Under the pieces are notes generated by a model. It was not told the DNA's origin. It saw only the letters and a list, made by a program, of their open reading frames with translations, and did not search any database. DNA of 64,000 nucleotides, from positions 195,751,706-195,815,705 of the forward strand of contig JASEVX010000001.1 of assembly GCA_031761405.1 (NCBI GenBank). Direction: 5' to 3'. Shown in pieces: positions 21,723-33,196 of this stretch. This DNA comes from Serripes groenlandicus (lineage: Eukaryota; Mollusca; Bivalvia; Cardiida; Cardiidae). How positions within the stretch are numbered: the first letter of the stretch is position 1; each line of letters starts with the position of its first letter. Made by a program: the position numbers and the translations under genes.

Positions 21723-23248
21723 CTGAAATAAACAAAAATATTTATTTTATAAACCCAGTTGAGTAAATATTTTTCAAATGCTACTTGCCCTGTAAGACTA
21801 ATGACTTTCTCTTATCCTTAAATTAAACCATTTTTGATTATTTCTAACTCTTATTTCTTTGGAAATCAAATTCACTTAACCACATCTCTTTTACGGTTCA
21901 TATCCTTTTTGTTTGGTCAAAATTTGATTGCTGAGATTTCCTCTTATCTCAGGCTTTTCTTTGTCTCCCATCTTCTCGCTTTTTGTCGCCCCTACCACAG
22001 CCGAACAAGGAACTTATGCTAGTTTGTTGTCCAATGTTATTTCGGGCAAAATTTAACTGGTGTCAACATAACATTTACCTGTAAAGTTTAAATAGTGCCA
22101 CAAAACGAATGATTGTCAGATTTTTGTCCAGACTTTTGTAAAAATGTCTGCATTTATCATATACTATCAATGGAAAGAAATGTATCGCTTATTTACCAAA
22201 CCAACTAATTCAACTTGACAATACAACTTTTCCTAGTTCTTCATTAAATGGAAGGGAGAATTGATAACTTGATGTAACAATTGTGTTTCATATGAACCAG
22301 TCTGCACAATTACTAGGAAACAAGCACCTATTGGCTTCATATGCAACTTCATGGCACTCCGTTGGCATGCTTTGATGGGCAATCGACAGAAAAGATGGAT
22401 AAAGAGAAAGAGAGTGAAAAGGCTAAGCAATGCAGAATTTAATGAACGACATAAACCTATATCATTTTCAAATCATGTACTAGCCTTTCCAACCAGACAA
22501 GTTTGAAAACAATTATATGGAAAATCTCTACAACTGAACAGTGAAGTAATATCATTATTAAGTTGAACATGTTACATAATACAACATAATTTCTATATAC
22601 ATCACGTCAATGGGTAGCCAGATACATGATCATATGAATAAAAAGCTCTGTGAAGTGAGATAGCGAGGAAGAAATATTGGGCTTTTGCAAGGGCCCTCTG
22701 AAAAAACTTTGGCTTATTTCTCTGCAATTGGGGAAGGGTTAACCAATTACTAAATGTTCTATTTTAGAATGAAAATGTATGGAGAACAACCTGTTACCAC
22801 AATATATTAAGACAGATAAACTTTCTCCCCCCCCCCCTATGCTGCATAGGCGTCAGAAAGTGTCTGTAATGGGAAAGGATTAAACATACTTACCGAGTTC
22901 TATTTGACAACAATAAATATGGTTAATATTCATTACTTGATTTATCAAATATTTATTTAGTTTTATTTGATCAATTCAACTTCAAATTTCAAGATTTAAA
23001 AATAACAGCAAAGAAGTGAAATAAATCAACAAACACAGTCATGCTGTATCACTATATCAACAGATAATTGTCCAGTTTATGACATGGCAGGACCGGGCTT
23101 CATACCCCTTGTTATCAAAGTTTGGGCCATTTAACAAAAAAAAATCCATTGTTGTGTCAGAAGGTAACATTTCCATTGACATATCATAGGAATATTTGGA
23201 TAAGAAATCGAGCAAATGGCTATGCATGTTTTCCAAATAGAAATGAAG

Positions 23249-23286
<38 letters not shown>

Positions 23287-23933
23287 AAAAGCACAGTATA
23301 TTTTCTCTCCAGTAAATAAGTGCATGGATGGCAAAACATTTCATATTGTTATATTTTAGTTACGAAAATGTATTTAAGCCATTTACTGGTGTAAGATCGA
23401 CAGAATATTTTCTGCGGCCATGTTTTTTATATCAATCATGATGGTTTGAAGGAATCTGAAAGATGGTCACCCAAGGACCATTCCTACAAAACTATATGGA
23501 AATCAAAAAGATACTTTCGGATAAAAGATTTTTCACTAGAGCCATATTTAAAAAGCAAAACACCCCTGGTGGCTACGTTATTTCCATCAATCAAAATAGC
23601 TTGAAGGAATCTGATAAGACGCTCACCAAAGGAACATTTCTTCTAAATTATTTGGAAATTGGACAGATACTTTTGGAGAAGAAGATTTTTTAAGTGTTCA
23701 CTATAGCCATATAAGGCAAAATAGCATGAATGACAACAAGCAGGTATTTTACAACCGACAGAGGGATCAAACGTTGTCTGTACCAAAGAAAGGGATAATT
23801 AGCCCAACGAAGTGTAGTGATGTATTTATTCTATAGATTAGACACAATCCCTGCCACGAGATTTTAAAGAGACACTACTTATCCCTTTCCAACATACAAC
23901 AAAGACATTCAGACAAAAAATGGAAAAATCTCT
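21723..23933. other. Non-coding stretch; repeats and poly-G
   Basis: No exon I can defend, although NCAPD3 exons for the N-terminus are expected to the right of 21722. Contains MITE fragments near 22490 and 22730-22880, a 35-bp G homopolymer at 23251-23285, and ACAAGAG core units without ends at about 23400-23725. Confidence 0.4.
23251..23285 (+). repeat. Poly-G homopolymer, 35 bp
   Basis: Thirty-five consecutive G residues. Frames through it give spurious poly-Gly and poly-Pro peptides. Confidence 0.95.
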
Positions 23934-24162
23934 TTAACCCTTTCCCTCATATAGACGCTTTCTGACGCCTCTGCAGCAGACAGCTTTTTGAAAACATAGT
24001 GACAAAAGAAGAAATTGCTCAAAACGAGCAATTTCTCCTTTTTCCACAATGTTCTCACTTTTGGTCAAAGGTTATCCATTCAATTATAGAGATTTTCAAT
24101 TTTTTTACAAAATATGTTCAAAGTCGTCTGCTGCAGAATTGTCGTATGAGGGAAAGGGTTAA
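23934..24162. mobile_element. TTAA palindromic MITE, well preserved
   Basis: TTAACCCTTTCCCTCATA and its inverse TATGAGGGAAAGGGTTAA at the ends, giving a 229-bp element including TTAA on each side. Internal CTGCAGCAGACAGC / GTCGTCTGCTGCAG, and a central hairpin AATTGCTC-AAAAC-GAGCAATT. TTAA target sites and short inverted ends suggest a piggyBac-mobilised MITE (inference). Confidence 0.85.
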
Positions 24163-24611
24163 ATGAAAGTATTGTTATTGAATAAAAGGTCATTATGAGC
24201 TAATTTCTACTTTAGCTACAAAGTTTTTAAATGCCGTCTGCAGCAGATGCCTTAAAATGTATCTGCATCTGGGAAAGGGTTCACTCTAAATTTATTATAC
24301 TCACTAACTTCTCCCTATTTCCCCCACATTACTTCCCTTCTTGTACCAACATTATGGATATGTAAGTTATACTAATCCTACTTGTACATGACTTTTGAAA
24401 ACATTGTTGAAATAGGAGTGATTTATACCAAAATGGTTTCAAAACAATACTTTATACCTTTATTTATAGAAGTATTACTTATTAGGTGTTTCTAAAAATG
24501 TCAGCTGCAGATATGCTGTGTGGGAGAGGGTTTATATTCACCCGTACATTTTTCTCAAGACATTTTCGGATTTGAAGAGCTCTGAAATATTGTGTAACGA
24601 AACTATTTATT

Positions 24612-24841
24612 TTAACCCTTTCCATCATATAGATGCTTTCTGACGCTTCTGCAGCAGACAACTTTATGAAAACATAGTGACAAAACTAGAAATTGCTCAA
24701 AACGAGTAATTTCTCCTTTTGACACAATGTTTTCCACTTTTAGTCATAGGTCATCCATTCAATTATAGAGATTTTCTATTTTTTGACAAAATATGTTTAA
24801 AGTCCTCTGCTGCAGAATTGTTGTATGAGGGCAAGGGTTAA
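24612..24841. mobile_element. TTAA palindromic MITE (first of an abutting pair)
   Basis: Same family as 23934-24162: TTAACCCTTTCC left, GAGGGCAAGGGTTAA right, central AATTGCTC-AAAAC-GAGTAATT. Confidence 0.82.
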
Positions 24842-25069
24842 CCCCTTCCAAGTTCCCACTTTCTGACGCATTTTGATGTATCTGAAGCAGATTTCATTTG
24901 AAAACATTGTGACAAAAATTGCTAATGACAAGAAATTTCTCCTTTTTTGTCACAATAGTTTCAACAATATTCCCTTACTTTACATTCACTGACAGAGCAT
25001 TTCCCTATTTTTGAATGGATATTTTCAAAGTTGTCAGCTGCATATTTGTTGCATGTGGGAAAGGGTTAA
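24838..25069. mobile_element. TTAA palindromic MITE sharing its TTAA with the previous copy
   Basis: Begins at the TTAA that ends the previous copy (24838-24841) and ends GTGGGAAAGGGTTAA. It belongs to a diverged subfamily (CTGACGCATTTTGATGTATC near the left end). Confidence 0.78.
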
Positions 25070-25412
25070 CTTTACATTAACCGATACCTTTTAAAAATAT
25101 AATCATTTAGATCAGGGATATACACTTTGCGTTTGAATTTTTATAATTCACTGGGAAGAATTGAAGATTAGTACATACATGTACTTTGGCTTCAAATTGT
25201 ATGGTTTAAATTAAAATTGGAGTTTCAGTGGAATTCTTTGGGTAACAAATTCATTCCTATTTCATTTCATAATTAACTTTTCATATGTTGACATGTATAT
25301 ATTTTATACAATCTTGTAAACATTGTGGGAATAAGAGATGTGATTTATTTTGTTTAGTCAAATACCTCAATTTTTTGAAATTCGTCTGTATTGATAATCA
25401 GGTAAGAGATTT

Positions 25413-25622
25413 TTAACCCTTTCCCACATACAACTCTTCTGCAGCAGACGACTTTGAAAACATACCCTAAAATTGTTTGGAGACTTCCTTTAAATGAAAG
25501 TACAATAATTGAAAACATGATGACAAAAGGAAAAATTGCTTGTTTTGAGCAATTTCTTCTTTTGTCGCCATGTTTTCAAAAAGCTGTCTGCTGCAGAGGC
25601 GTCTATATGAGGTAAAAGGATA
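25413..25622. mobile_element. TTAA MITE, right end decayed
   Basis: TTAACCCTTTCCCACATACA left end, CTGCAGCAGACGACTTTG, central AATTGCTTGTTTTGAGCAATT, and a decayed right end. Confidence 0.65.
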
Positions 25623-25761
25623 ATTTATTAATTTATTGAACGTAATCAATTGATAAATATAAAGAGCAATATACAAAATAACCCTAAAATAAAGTTTTCA
25701 TTTGTTATAAAATATTCTTAAAGAAAATTGTTTTACTATAATAAACAATATAATAATTATA

Positions 25762-26960
25762 ACAAGAGAACGCCAGCGCTCGTCTTGATGTTTCATGCGA
25801 ATTGTTCCTAGGAACATGTGTACCAAATTTCATTTAAACATGTTGACGGCTATTTGAGTAATGATGTAAGGTTTAAGTTTTATGACAATGATGCTGATAT
25901 CGATGATGAGAATGGAGGAATTCTGTCTCCAAATGAAATTGATAGAGCGATGAAGTTGTATCATACACACCCCTTATAGTAAATGTGATTGTGACCTTGA
26001 ACTTTGACATAGCTTGGTAAAACACAAACCCTTCCGTCCACAAATGAAAGTGCTAGAGCGGTGAAGTTGTTTTATACACATATATTATAGTCAATGTGAG
26101 CTTGAACTTTGACCTAGGTGTACAAGAAGAGATAATCATAAACAAAGTATTTAAGTTTCATAACAATAAAATATGAAATAAAGATGCAAGAGCCATGACA
26201 TTATACATACAACTTATAAAAGATGCTGTGACCTTGATCTTTGACCTAGGTCAGTGAAATGCAAACTCATACAATAAGGGATGTTGGTTAACATGTGTGA
26301 CATAACAATCGGATAAGAAATAAAGTTGCTAGAGCGATGACATCATTTGACCTATGTCAATGAAACCCAAACTTGTACAAGCTAAAGATGATTATTAACT
26401 TTCATAACAATAGGATAAGAAATAGAGTTGCTAGAGCAATGACGATGTATCACACAGACATATAATAGTCGCTGTGACCTTGACCCGTGAAACGTCACCT
26501 CATACAAGAGGCTATGTTGGTGAGCATATGTATTCAGTTTCATAACAATCGGAAAAGAAAAATGTTGCTAGAGCGATGAAGTAGTGTTTTTTTTCCAGCC
26601 TTTTAATAGCCACTGTGACCTGGACCTTTCACTTAGGTCTGTGAGACGCTAACTCATACAAGAGGCTATGTTGAACATGTGTGTCAAGTTTCGTTACAAT
26701 CCGAAAAGAAGCAATGTCACTAGAGAAATGACGTTGTTTCGTAAAGAAGATTAATAGTCACTGTGGCCTTGACCTTTGACCTAGGTCAGTGAAACACGAA
26801 CTTGTACAAAAGGCAATGCTAGTATACATGTGTGTGAAGTTTTATGAAAATCGGAAAAGAAATGACATGCTAGAGCGATGATGTCTTTTGGACTCATACA
26901 TACCTATGTACGTACGGGCGGATTCCTATATACCCGAGCTGACCTCATAGCGAGGGGATA
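25762..26960 (+). mobile_element. ACAAGAG element with 130-bp core units
   Basis: Starts ACAAGAGAACGCCAGCGCTCG (GCCAGCGC hairpin-like). About eight units of roughly 130 bp contain GTGACCTTGACCTTTGACC, CAAACTCATACAAGAGGC and GCTAGAGCGATGA. The likely end is CATAGCGAGGGGATAATAATAA. The 3' end differs from the other subfamilies. Confidence 0.6.
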
Positions 26961-28542
26961 ATAATAATGAAATAACTATTATTGTTATAATTATAATATA
27001 TCATGGCTCCTTTCAAAATAAAATTAGAAGCTGAAATAATTTAAAAGTAGTTTTAATTCTTTCCCACATAAAAAAAATCTGCAGCAGACAACTTTGAAAA
27101 TATCTAGGTAAGCTTTGAACAAATTGTGGCAAATTAAACTATTGCTCCTTCTACCACAATGTTTCAAATGTTGTCTGCTGTTGATGTGTCAAATAATTGC
27201 CAGATTGAGTTATTTCTCATTTTCCCATATTTTTTAAACTCTATAGAAACACAATTTCTTCACATGTATTTCAAGCAGATGACTGTTTAAGGAAACTGAT
27301 GACCCTTTACAACTTGCAGACGCATTTGAAACCCCTGCAGCAGAAGACTTTTGAAAACATTGGGGTCGATAGCTGACATTGCTCATCATGAGCAAATTCT
27401 CCCTTTGTCATGATATTTCCAACTCTAATCAATAACTGTACTTTTATTAATAAATATTTCCATATTTTTGCTAGATGTTTTCAAAGTCGTCTGCTTCAGA
27501 TTTGGGTTTATTGGGAAAGGAATGTGGGTTAATATTTAATATATTTTAATATGATAATGTTGAGTGATGTCTGCATTTTGTTGTTGAAAACGTGTCAAGA
27601 AATAGTAAGATCATATTCAAAATCAGGGTATAGTTTTGATACAGGAATGAAAAAAAACATTGCCAGAAAAGAAGAAAATTGTCATACTGTATCAGATAAA
27701 GGGTTTATTCAAAAAGTCTGTCGACAAGTCGCCTTTTCAATTACAGAACCTTGACAGTTAATTAAGGACAAAAGTCAAATTTGAACACTTCTGCTGGTCT
27801 TATGATTGTGTATTTTGATAAAAACTTATGGACCCTTTCTTTAAATATCAGAATTTAAATCAATTGACTCTTTCTCTAACAAATCGGGTTTGAACTAAGT
27901 TTACTTTTTCTTTTTCAAAATCAGATTTTTTTTAAATTTACCCCCATTCTTTAAAAATTGGGCATTATATATAACTTGACAAAATTGAATTCTCTCATTT
28001 ATTTGTCCTCTTTATATATTCTGTTCTATCAAAAAGTATTAACCTATTCCAAAATACAGACAGTTTCTGATCACTTCAGTACCATCAATATCATCCCTGC
28101 TGTAGACGACTTTTGAAAACTGTGTGGCAAAAGATCAAATTTGCACAATGTTTTCAACTCATTTTCAATAATTAGAGTAAGTTATTGAGATTTTCCATAA
28201 TTTTGCCCAGATGTTTTCAAAGTTGTCTGCTGCCAATTTGTTATATGTGTGATTATACCAAATGAATAAGTTTTTGAAATTATCTTTTACATTGAATGGT
28301 TAGTCATATAATGCAAAACTACATAACATGAGGCCATTTTTCTACCAATCGCAATAGGTTGAAGAAATCTGGTAGTTCTAGAAACATTCCTTTAAAAAAT
28401 ATATATATTAAATCAATTGCCAATAGGTTAAAGAAGTGAAGACCTTAAAACTAGTAATATTTCCTTTTCTAATACTTTCAACATATTCTTTTTCTCTCGG
28501 AAACTTTCAAAGCTGACAAGGATCATAAGTGGGCTATATTGC
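26961..28542. other. Non-coding stretch with MITE fragments
   Basis: MITE pieces at about 27058-27190, 27290-27510 and 28040-28230. A 67-codon plus frame at 27551-27754 has no recognisable domain and no good acceptor; I do not call it a gene. Confidence 0.4.
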
Positions 28543-28556
28543 TCTTCTGATTTAAT

Positions 28557-28825
28557 TTGTTTGTTTGTTTGTTTGGAGTTTAACGCCGCTTTCAACAGCT
28601 TTGGTCATATCACGGCGGTCAGTGCACCTACCCATGTTTTCCTGGCTTTCCCACACCAGTACTTACACAACATTAGTTCGAAGCCACTGACTACTTTCTC
28701 ACATAGATCAGAGGTGAGAGGCAATGGAAAACATCGCCCGAAAGAATGTCGCCGCAACCGGGTATCGAACCCGTGACCTCCAGATCACGAGTCAGATACG
28801 CTACCAATTGAGCTACCCGGCCGGG
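28557..28825 (-). mobile_element. tRNA-derived SINE with intact target duplication
   Basis: Antisense. The right end is a tRNA-like head (GGGTAGCTCAATTGGTAGCG box A and GGTTCGATACCC box B when read on minus). The body includes GCGGCGTTAAACTCCAAAC and the tail is (CAAA)n. The target site TCTTCTGATTTAAT is duplicated at 28543-28556 and 28826-28839, showing retrotransposition. The tail motif is common in molluscan SINEs (recollection). Confidence 0.9.
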
Positions 28826-28879
28826 TCTTCTGATTTAATAGTTCTCACTTAATGGTTTACATTGTTCTTACTCTATACA

Positions 28880-29215
28880 GATCAGGAAAGACATAATTTT
28901 CGACCAATCAGCATGGCTTGAAGGAATCTCATAGATTGTACCCAAAGTACATTTTTACAAAATGATTCGAAAATTAGTTTTCACTAAAGGCAAAAAAGCT
29001 ACACAACCACCAGAAGGCATTGTTTTTTAAACAATCATCATGGCTTGAAAGAATTTCTAAGACGGTCAATCAAGTTACATTTCCCCAAATTATTTGAAAA
29101 ACGGAAAACCATTTTTGGATTTTTTTTTTTTTAAAGTTTTCTTCTTTTAGTTTCCATGGAAACCAAAATTATTCACAAACCCAAACAAAATGAAGAATTT
29201 TGGAGAAGACATTGA
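28880..29215. repeat. Core-repeat fragment of an ACAAGAG element
   Basis: Two decayed units with ACCAATCAGCATGGCTTGAAGG and TTTCCATGGAAACCA, running up to the left end of the large transposon. No element ends seen. Confidence 0.55.
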
Positions 29216-29371
29216 TAGGATGCTTACAGTGAGGTGTCACCCCGATAGCCCTGTCCGGAAAGGTGTTGCCGTACTTTGATTTTTTACTTCCCTTTGCGCT
29301 ACTCTCTATAAATAGAAATCGATAACGGTCAGCGCGCTGTTTTCAGTCACTTCCGGAGAGGTTTTGTCAAA

Positions 29372-29641
29372 ATGGAAGATTTAACACCAACAAAGCGACA
29401 TTATTGTACCGTATGCTCACATTATCGAGGGAAAAACGTAAATGGACGTACTGTTTCGTTGCATAGGTTTCCTACAAATGACAGTGTTAGGAATGCATGG
29501 ATACGACGAATCAAACTATTGAAAAAGGGCTTCAAACACAACGACTCTCAACGTCTATGTTCTGAACACTTCGTCGGTGGCGAATTTCAGAAGAATATGG
29601 TTCCATCGATGTTTGGTGAAAGACGTTTCAACACAACTACC
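29372..29641 (+). CDS. THAP-DDE transposase, exon 1 (THAP domain)
   Basis: Encodes 90 residues from the first ATG after the transposon's left end. This is a THAP zinc finger: CTVC near residue 14, then the RFP and W (AWIRRI) positions, CSEHF (C-x2-H) and the closing MVPSMF box (AVPTIF in the family). The domain binds the element's own DNA in THAP transposases (family knowledge). The exon ends at donor ACC/GTAAGC in phase 0. Read-through would add only a few codons before a stop, supporting the splice. Confidence 0.88.
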
Positions 29642-29917
29642 GTAAGCATATGTTCATGTTAAAACAATTAAATAATAATAAAAAAATAATGAAAAGTGAC
29701 TTTTTCACAATAAAATTGTAAAGTTTATTAGAAAACCGATGGGTGGGGTTATTTTCTAATTATTTATTTTCTTCTCACAATAAAATTGTAAAGTTTATTA
29801 GAAAACCGATGGGTGTGGGGTAATTTTTCTTATTTCTTTCTTTTGTTGAATTTGTATTCAATATGTATTGAACTTTTGTAGATATGGACTTACATTTTTA
29901 TTTTATTTTAATTTCAG
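29642..29917 (+). other. Intron of the transposase with a small direct duplication
   Basis: 276 bp, GT-AG. Contains two copies of a roughly 65-bp segment (CACAATAAAATTGTAAAG...CCGATGGGTG) at about 29708 and 29777. Confidence 0.8.
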
Positions 29918-31210
29918 TTGGAAAACATCACTCTAATGGTCATTGACGACAACGTGCAACCATTGGAGAAGCCAGAGCCCCGTGGACAAACAGTCAACCT
30001 CAAAAGTGGCCATACATCGGAGCAAACATCTTTACTGTTTCATGATTATGTGGGTCTAGTTAAAATTGATGGCATAAATAACACTTTAAATAAGGACTGC
30101 CAAACACACATTTGGATATCAAGTACCTCAGTATGCACACAAACACCAAATACAGATAAATCTGATGCCTCCACACAAACCGAAATGATCTTTGACGAAC
30201 ATGAAACTTATTATGCCACAAAACTTTGTGACTGTTTACAAAGATCCGAGCCAGTGCCAATCAAAACATTTGCAAATTCAGGCACACAGTGTAACAAACC
30301 AACAGTGACAATCGAAGACATCAACTCTGATGAAAAGTGTATGTTTTACACGGGAGTGCCAAATAAGCAAGTATTTTATACGTTGTTTGATGAAATGAGT
30401 GATGCATCTGAAAAAACCAAAAGAAATGCATCTAATTCAAATTCAGGAACAGGACGTCCAAGAAGTCTTCGTCTAATTGATGAATTTTTTATTGTGTTAA
30501 TGAGGTTAAGACTCGGGCTTTTATTAGGAGATTTAGCAGACAGATTTTTCATATCAAAATCTACATGTGGAGTCATATGTGAGAAATGGATTGAATATTT
30601 ACATTTAAAACTTGCGTTCTTGACCGATTGGCCAAGCAGAGAACTTGTCAACAAATTTATGCCAAACAAGTTCAGTAGGAAATATCCTAACTGTCGTGTC
30701 ATAATCGACTGTACAGAATTTTTTACAGAGACACCTCAATCTTTGTCAAATAAGTCGTTGATGTTTTCCAGCTACAAGTCCCATATGACTTATAAAGCAC
30801 TATTAGGTATTAGTCCAGCTGGAATTATTACATTTGTGTCGGACTTGTGGTCAGGAAGCATCAGTGACAAACAAATTACAAAACAGTGTGGTATATTGGA
30901 GTTATGCGAGAAAGGTGACGCGATTATGGCAGACAAGGGATTTTTAATAACAGACTTAACCACGCCCTTAGGGATAGATATGATAATACCTCCATTCAAA
31001 ACACACCGGTTTTCTAGGAGAGAAGTTGAGGAAACGCGTAGAATTGCCAACTTACGCATTGACGTAGAGAGGGCAATGGAACGTGTTAAAAACTTTCGTA
31101 TACTTAGTGGTGTAATACCAATAACTTTATCAAAAAGAGTGTCTAAGATGTTAAAAATATGTGTTGATCTTTCAAATCTTCAATTTCCTCTGGTTCATGA
31201 TGATCCATAA
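29918..31210 (+). CDS. THAP-DDE transposase, exon 2 (HTH and DDE_Tnp_4 catalytic domain)
   Basis: 430 codons after acceptor TTTAATTTCAG, in phase with exon 1, for a protein of about 520 residues. Order: low-complexity linker with repeated ASTQTE-like motifs; a helix-turn-helix (RLIDEFFIVLMRLRLG, LGDLADRFFISKSTCG, about exon residues 185-215); then a DDE_Tnp_4 nuclease fold. Candidate catalytic residues are D264 (VIIDCTEFF), D339 (MADKGF) and E384 (RIDVERAMERVKNFRIL), which are the family's conserved positions. The frame is intact with no stop, so the transposase may still be made. It acts in the nucleus on the terminal repeats. THAP plus DDE_4 is common in invertebrate genomes. Confidence 0.9.
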   Translation: MENITLMVIDDNVQPLEKPEPRGQTVNLKSGHTSEQTSLLFHDYVGLVKIDGINNTLNKDCQTHIWISSTSVCTQTPNTDKSDASTQTEMIFDEHETYYATKLCDCLQRSEPVPIKTFANSGTQCNKPTVTIEDINSDEKCMFYTGVPNKQVFYTLFDEMSDASEKTKRNASNSNSGTGRPRSLRLIDEFFIVLMRLRLGLLLGDLADRFFISKSTCGVICEKWIEYLHLKLAFLTDWPSRELVNKFMPNKFSRKYPNCRVIIDCTEFFTETPQSLSNKSLMFSSYKSHMTYKALLGISPAGIITFVSDLWSGSISDKQITKQCGILELCEKGDAIMADKGFLITDLTTPLGIDMIIPPFKTHRFSRREVEETRRIANLRIDVERAMERVKNFRILSGVIPITLSKRVSKMLKICVDLSNLQFPLVHDDP

Positions 31211-31283
31211 TTTTTATATTATTATTGTTTGTTTGTTATCAAAGCTTTATAGCTTTATATAGATATTTCTATAAACCATTATA

Positions 31284-31400
31284 TATCAGTCGGTAGCGAC
31301 GCGGACTGTCAATCCAGGGGTTATGAGTTCGAATCCCGGCTCAGCCAACTTTCTTTCCGACGTTTGACATGCGTCATTTGTCTTTCACCAATGGGCTTAG
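31284..31400 (+). repeat. tRNA-SINE head inside the transposon, truncated
   Basis: TCAGTCGGTAGCGACGCGG (box A) and GAGTTCGAATCCCGGCTC (box B) with CTTTCTTTCCGACG downstream; same subfamily as the antisense copy at 32180-32399. Not a functional tRNA: the T-arm and acceptor do not pair properly. Cut off near 31400 by MITE-derived sequence. Confidence 0.7.
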
Positions 31401-32179
31401 TCTAGAGATTGTGTCAAAACATAGAAAATCTCTTTATTAAATTGAATGAATAACCTATGACTAAAAGTGGAAAACATTGTGGCAAAAGGAGAAACTGCAT
31501 GTTTGTGCAATTTCTTCTTTTGACACTAATTCTATATGAGAGACAGGGTTAATAATTAAATATTAATTTTAAAAGAATTTACTGTTATAATTCCATTTAA
31601 CATATATACAAGTGCCCAGTATATATGGAGACCTTTAGTACAGGTCATTTAAAGTGCATGGATGGGTGCACCTGAGGTCTCCATTATCATGAAAAGAAAT
31701 TAGTCCTGACTTTGATGATCAATCGGACAACTCCAATAAATGAATTGTAATGTAAAAATAAGACAAAAACCTGATTTTCAATTCATATTGTTTACTTTGT
31801 TATTAATATTAATTTAATATGAAACGAAATTAAAATATTTAAAAATACATATTTTTGGTGTTTATATATCATAATGAAAATAAGCAAGTGCTGGCTAAAC
31901 CTTATCCATATGTAGATCCTCATTGCTGCATAAACATTGATCAGACAATCATTGCAAACTGTGGAAAAAGTAGAAATTGCTCATTTTGCTAAGGGTCAAT
32001 TTCTCCTGTTGTCACAATGTTTTCAACTCATTCCAATGATTATAGGGAAATTATTGTTTCAATTTTAGAGATATTCAATAGCAGGTGACTGGTGAGGCTC
32101 TAACTCAAAAGTTATTATTAATTGCTCATTATAAGCAATAAATCATTTTGCCGCAATGTTTTCTAAAGTGGCCTGCTGC
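31401..32179. repeat. MITE fragments and AT-rich filler inside the transposon
   Basis: MITE pieces at about 31405-31555 and 31900-32050 (AATTTCTCC / CACAATGTTTTC motifs). No coding sequence. Confidence 0.5.
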
Positions 32180-32399
32180 AGTTTTTCAGTCATTTCACGG
32201 CAGCCAGTTCATTTATTCTGCGTTTCTTTCCAAGCAACTGGCTGATTTTCCATATAGACCGTTACCCAATTGGTAGAAGACGAATGACGCGTGTCAAAGT
32301 GTTTTTTGTCCATTGTCGGAAAGAAAAAGGGCCGAGCTGGGGATCAAACTCACAACCCCTGGATTGACAGCTCACATCCATACAGACTGAGCTACCAGG
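32180..32399 (-). repeat. tRNA-derived SINE, antisense
   Basis: Ends at the right in GACTGAGCTACCAGGG (tRNA head, box A on minus) with GGGATCAAACTCACAACCCC (box B). The left part has CATTTCACGGC core sequence. Oriented opposite to the SINE at 31284. Confidence 0.7.
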
Positions 32400-32468
32400 G
32401 AAAAGAGTTAACCCTTTGCCTCATATGACAATTCCGCAGTAGACGACTGAAGAAATGTAGTCAAAAAA

Positions 32469-33196
32469 GGAAAATCTCTATAATTGAATGGATAACCTAT
32501 GACTAAAAGTGGAAAACTTTGTGGCAAAAGGAGAAATTGAATATTTTGAGCAATTTCTTCTTTTGTCACTATGTTTTTGAAAAAGCTGTCTGCTGCAGAG
32601 GTGCCAGAAAGTGTCTATATGAGGAAAAGGGATAAGGAATTATGGTGGAAGGAAAATCTCTATAATTGAATGGATAACCTATGACTAAAAGTGGAAAACA
32701 TTGTGGCAAAAGGAGAAATTGAATATTTTGAGCAATTTCTTCTTTTGTCACTATGTTTTTGAAAAAGCTGTCTGCTGCAGAGGTGCCAGAAAGTGTCTAT
32801 ATGAGGAAAAGGGATAAGGAATTATGGTGGAAGGAAAATCTCTATAATTGAATGGATAACCTATGACTAAAAGTGGAAAACATTGTGGCAAAAGGAGAAA
32901 TTGAATATTTTGAGCAATTTCTTCTTTTGTCACTATGTTTTTGAAAAAGCTGTCTGCTGCAGAGGTGCCAGAAAGTGTCTATATGAGGAAAAGGGATAAG
33001 GAATTATGGTGGAAGGAAAATCTCTATAATTGAATGGATAACCTATGACTAAAAGTGGAAAACATTGTGGCAAAAGGAGAAATTGAATATTTTGAGCAAT
33101 TTCTTCTTTTGTCACTATGTTTTTGAAAAAGCTGTCTGCTCCAGAGGTGCCAGAAAGTGTCTATATGAGGAAAAGGGATAAGGAATTATGGTGGAA
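32469..33196. repeat. 182-bp tandem repeat, 4 copies
   Basis: Four units start GGAAAATCTCTATAATTG at 32469, 32651, 32833 and 33015, exactly 182 bp apart and nearly identical. Each unit is most of a TTAA MITE (AAATTGAATATTTTGAGCAATTT centre, GTCTGCTGCAG) plus a short linker GGAATTATGGTGGAA. One unit has a CTGCTCC variant. The 60-codon minus frames are spurious. Confidence 0.93.

Noticed and set aside
22060..22160. Minus-strand frame HFYKSLDKNLTIIRFVALFKLY with a possible donor, as an upstream NCAPD3 exon
   Set aside because: Its end phase does not match the start of the 21666-21722 exon, the acceptor lacks a pyrimidine tract, and family similarity is weak.
23057..23344. Proline- or glycine-rich ORFs
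   Set aside because: Produced by the 35-bp G homopolymer.
31286..31350. Possible functional tRNA gene
   Set aside because: Box A and box B are present but the stems do not pair, and the downstream sequence is shared with another SINE copy; it is a SINE head.
32569..33115. Three identical 60-codon minus ORFs
   Set aside because: They are the same frame through a 182-bp repeat derived from a MITE, not a protein family.
32469..33196. CRISPR-like array
   Set aside because: Direct repeats have no unique spacers and the genome is eukaryotic; it is a simple tandem repeat.
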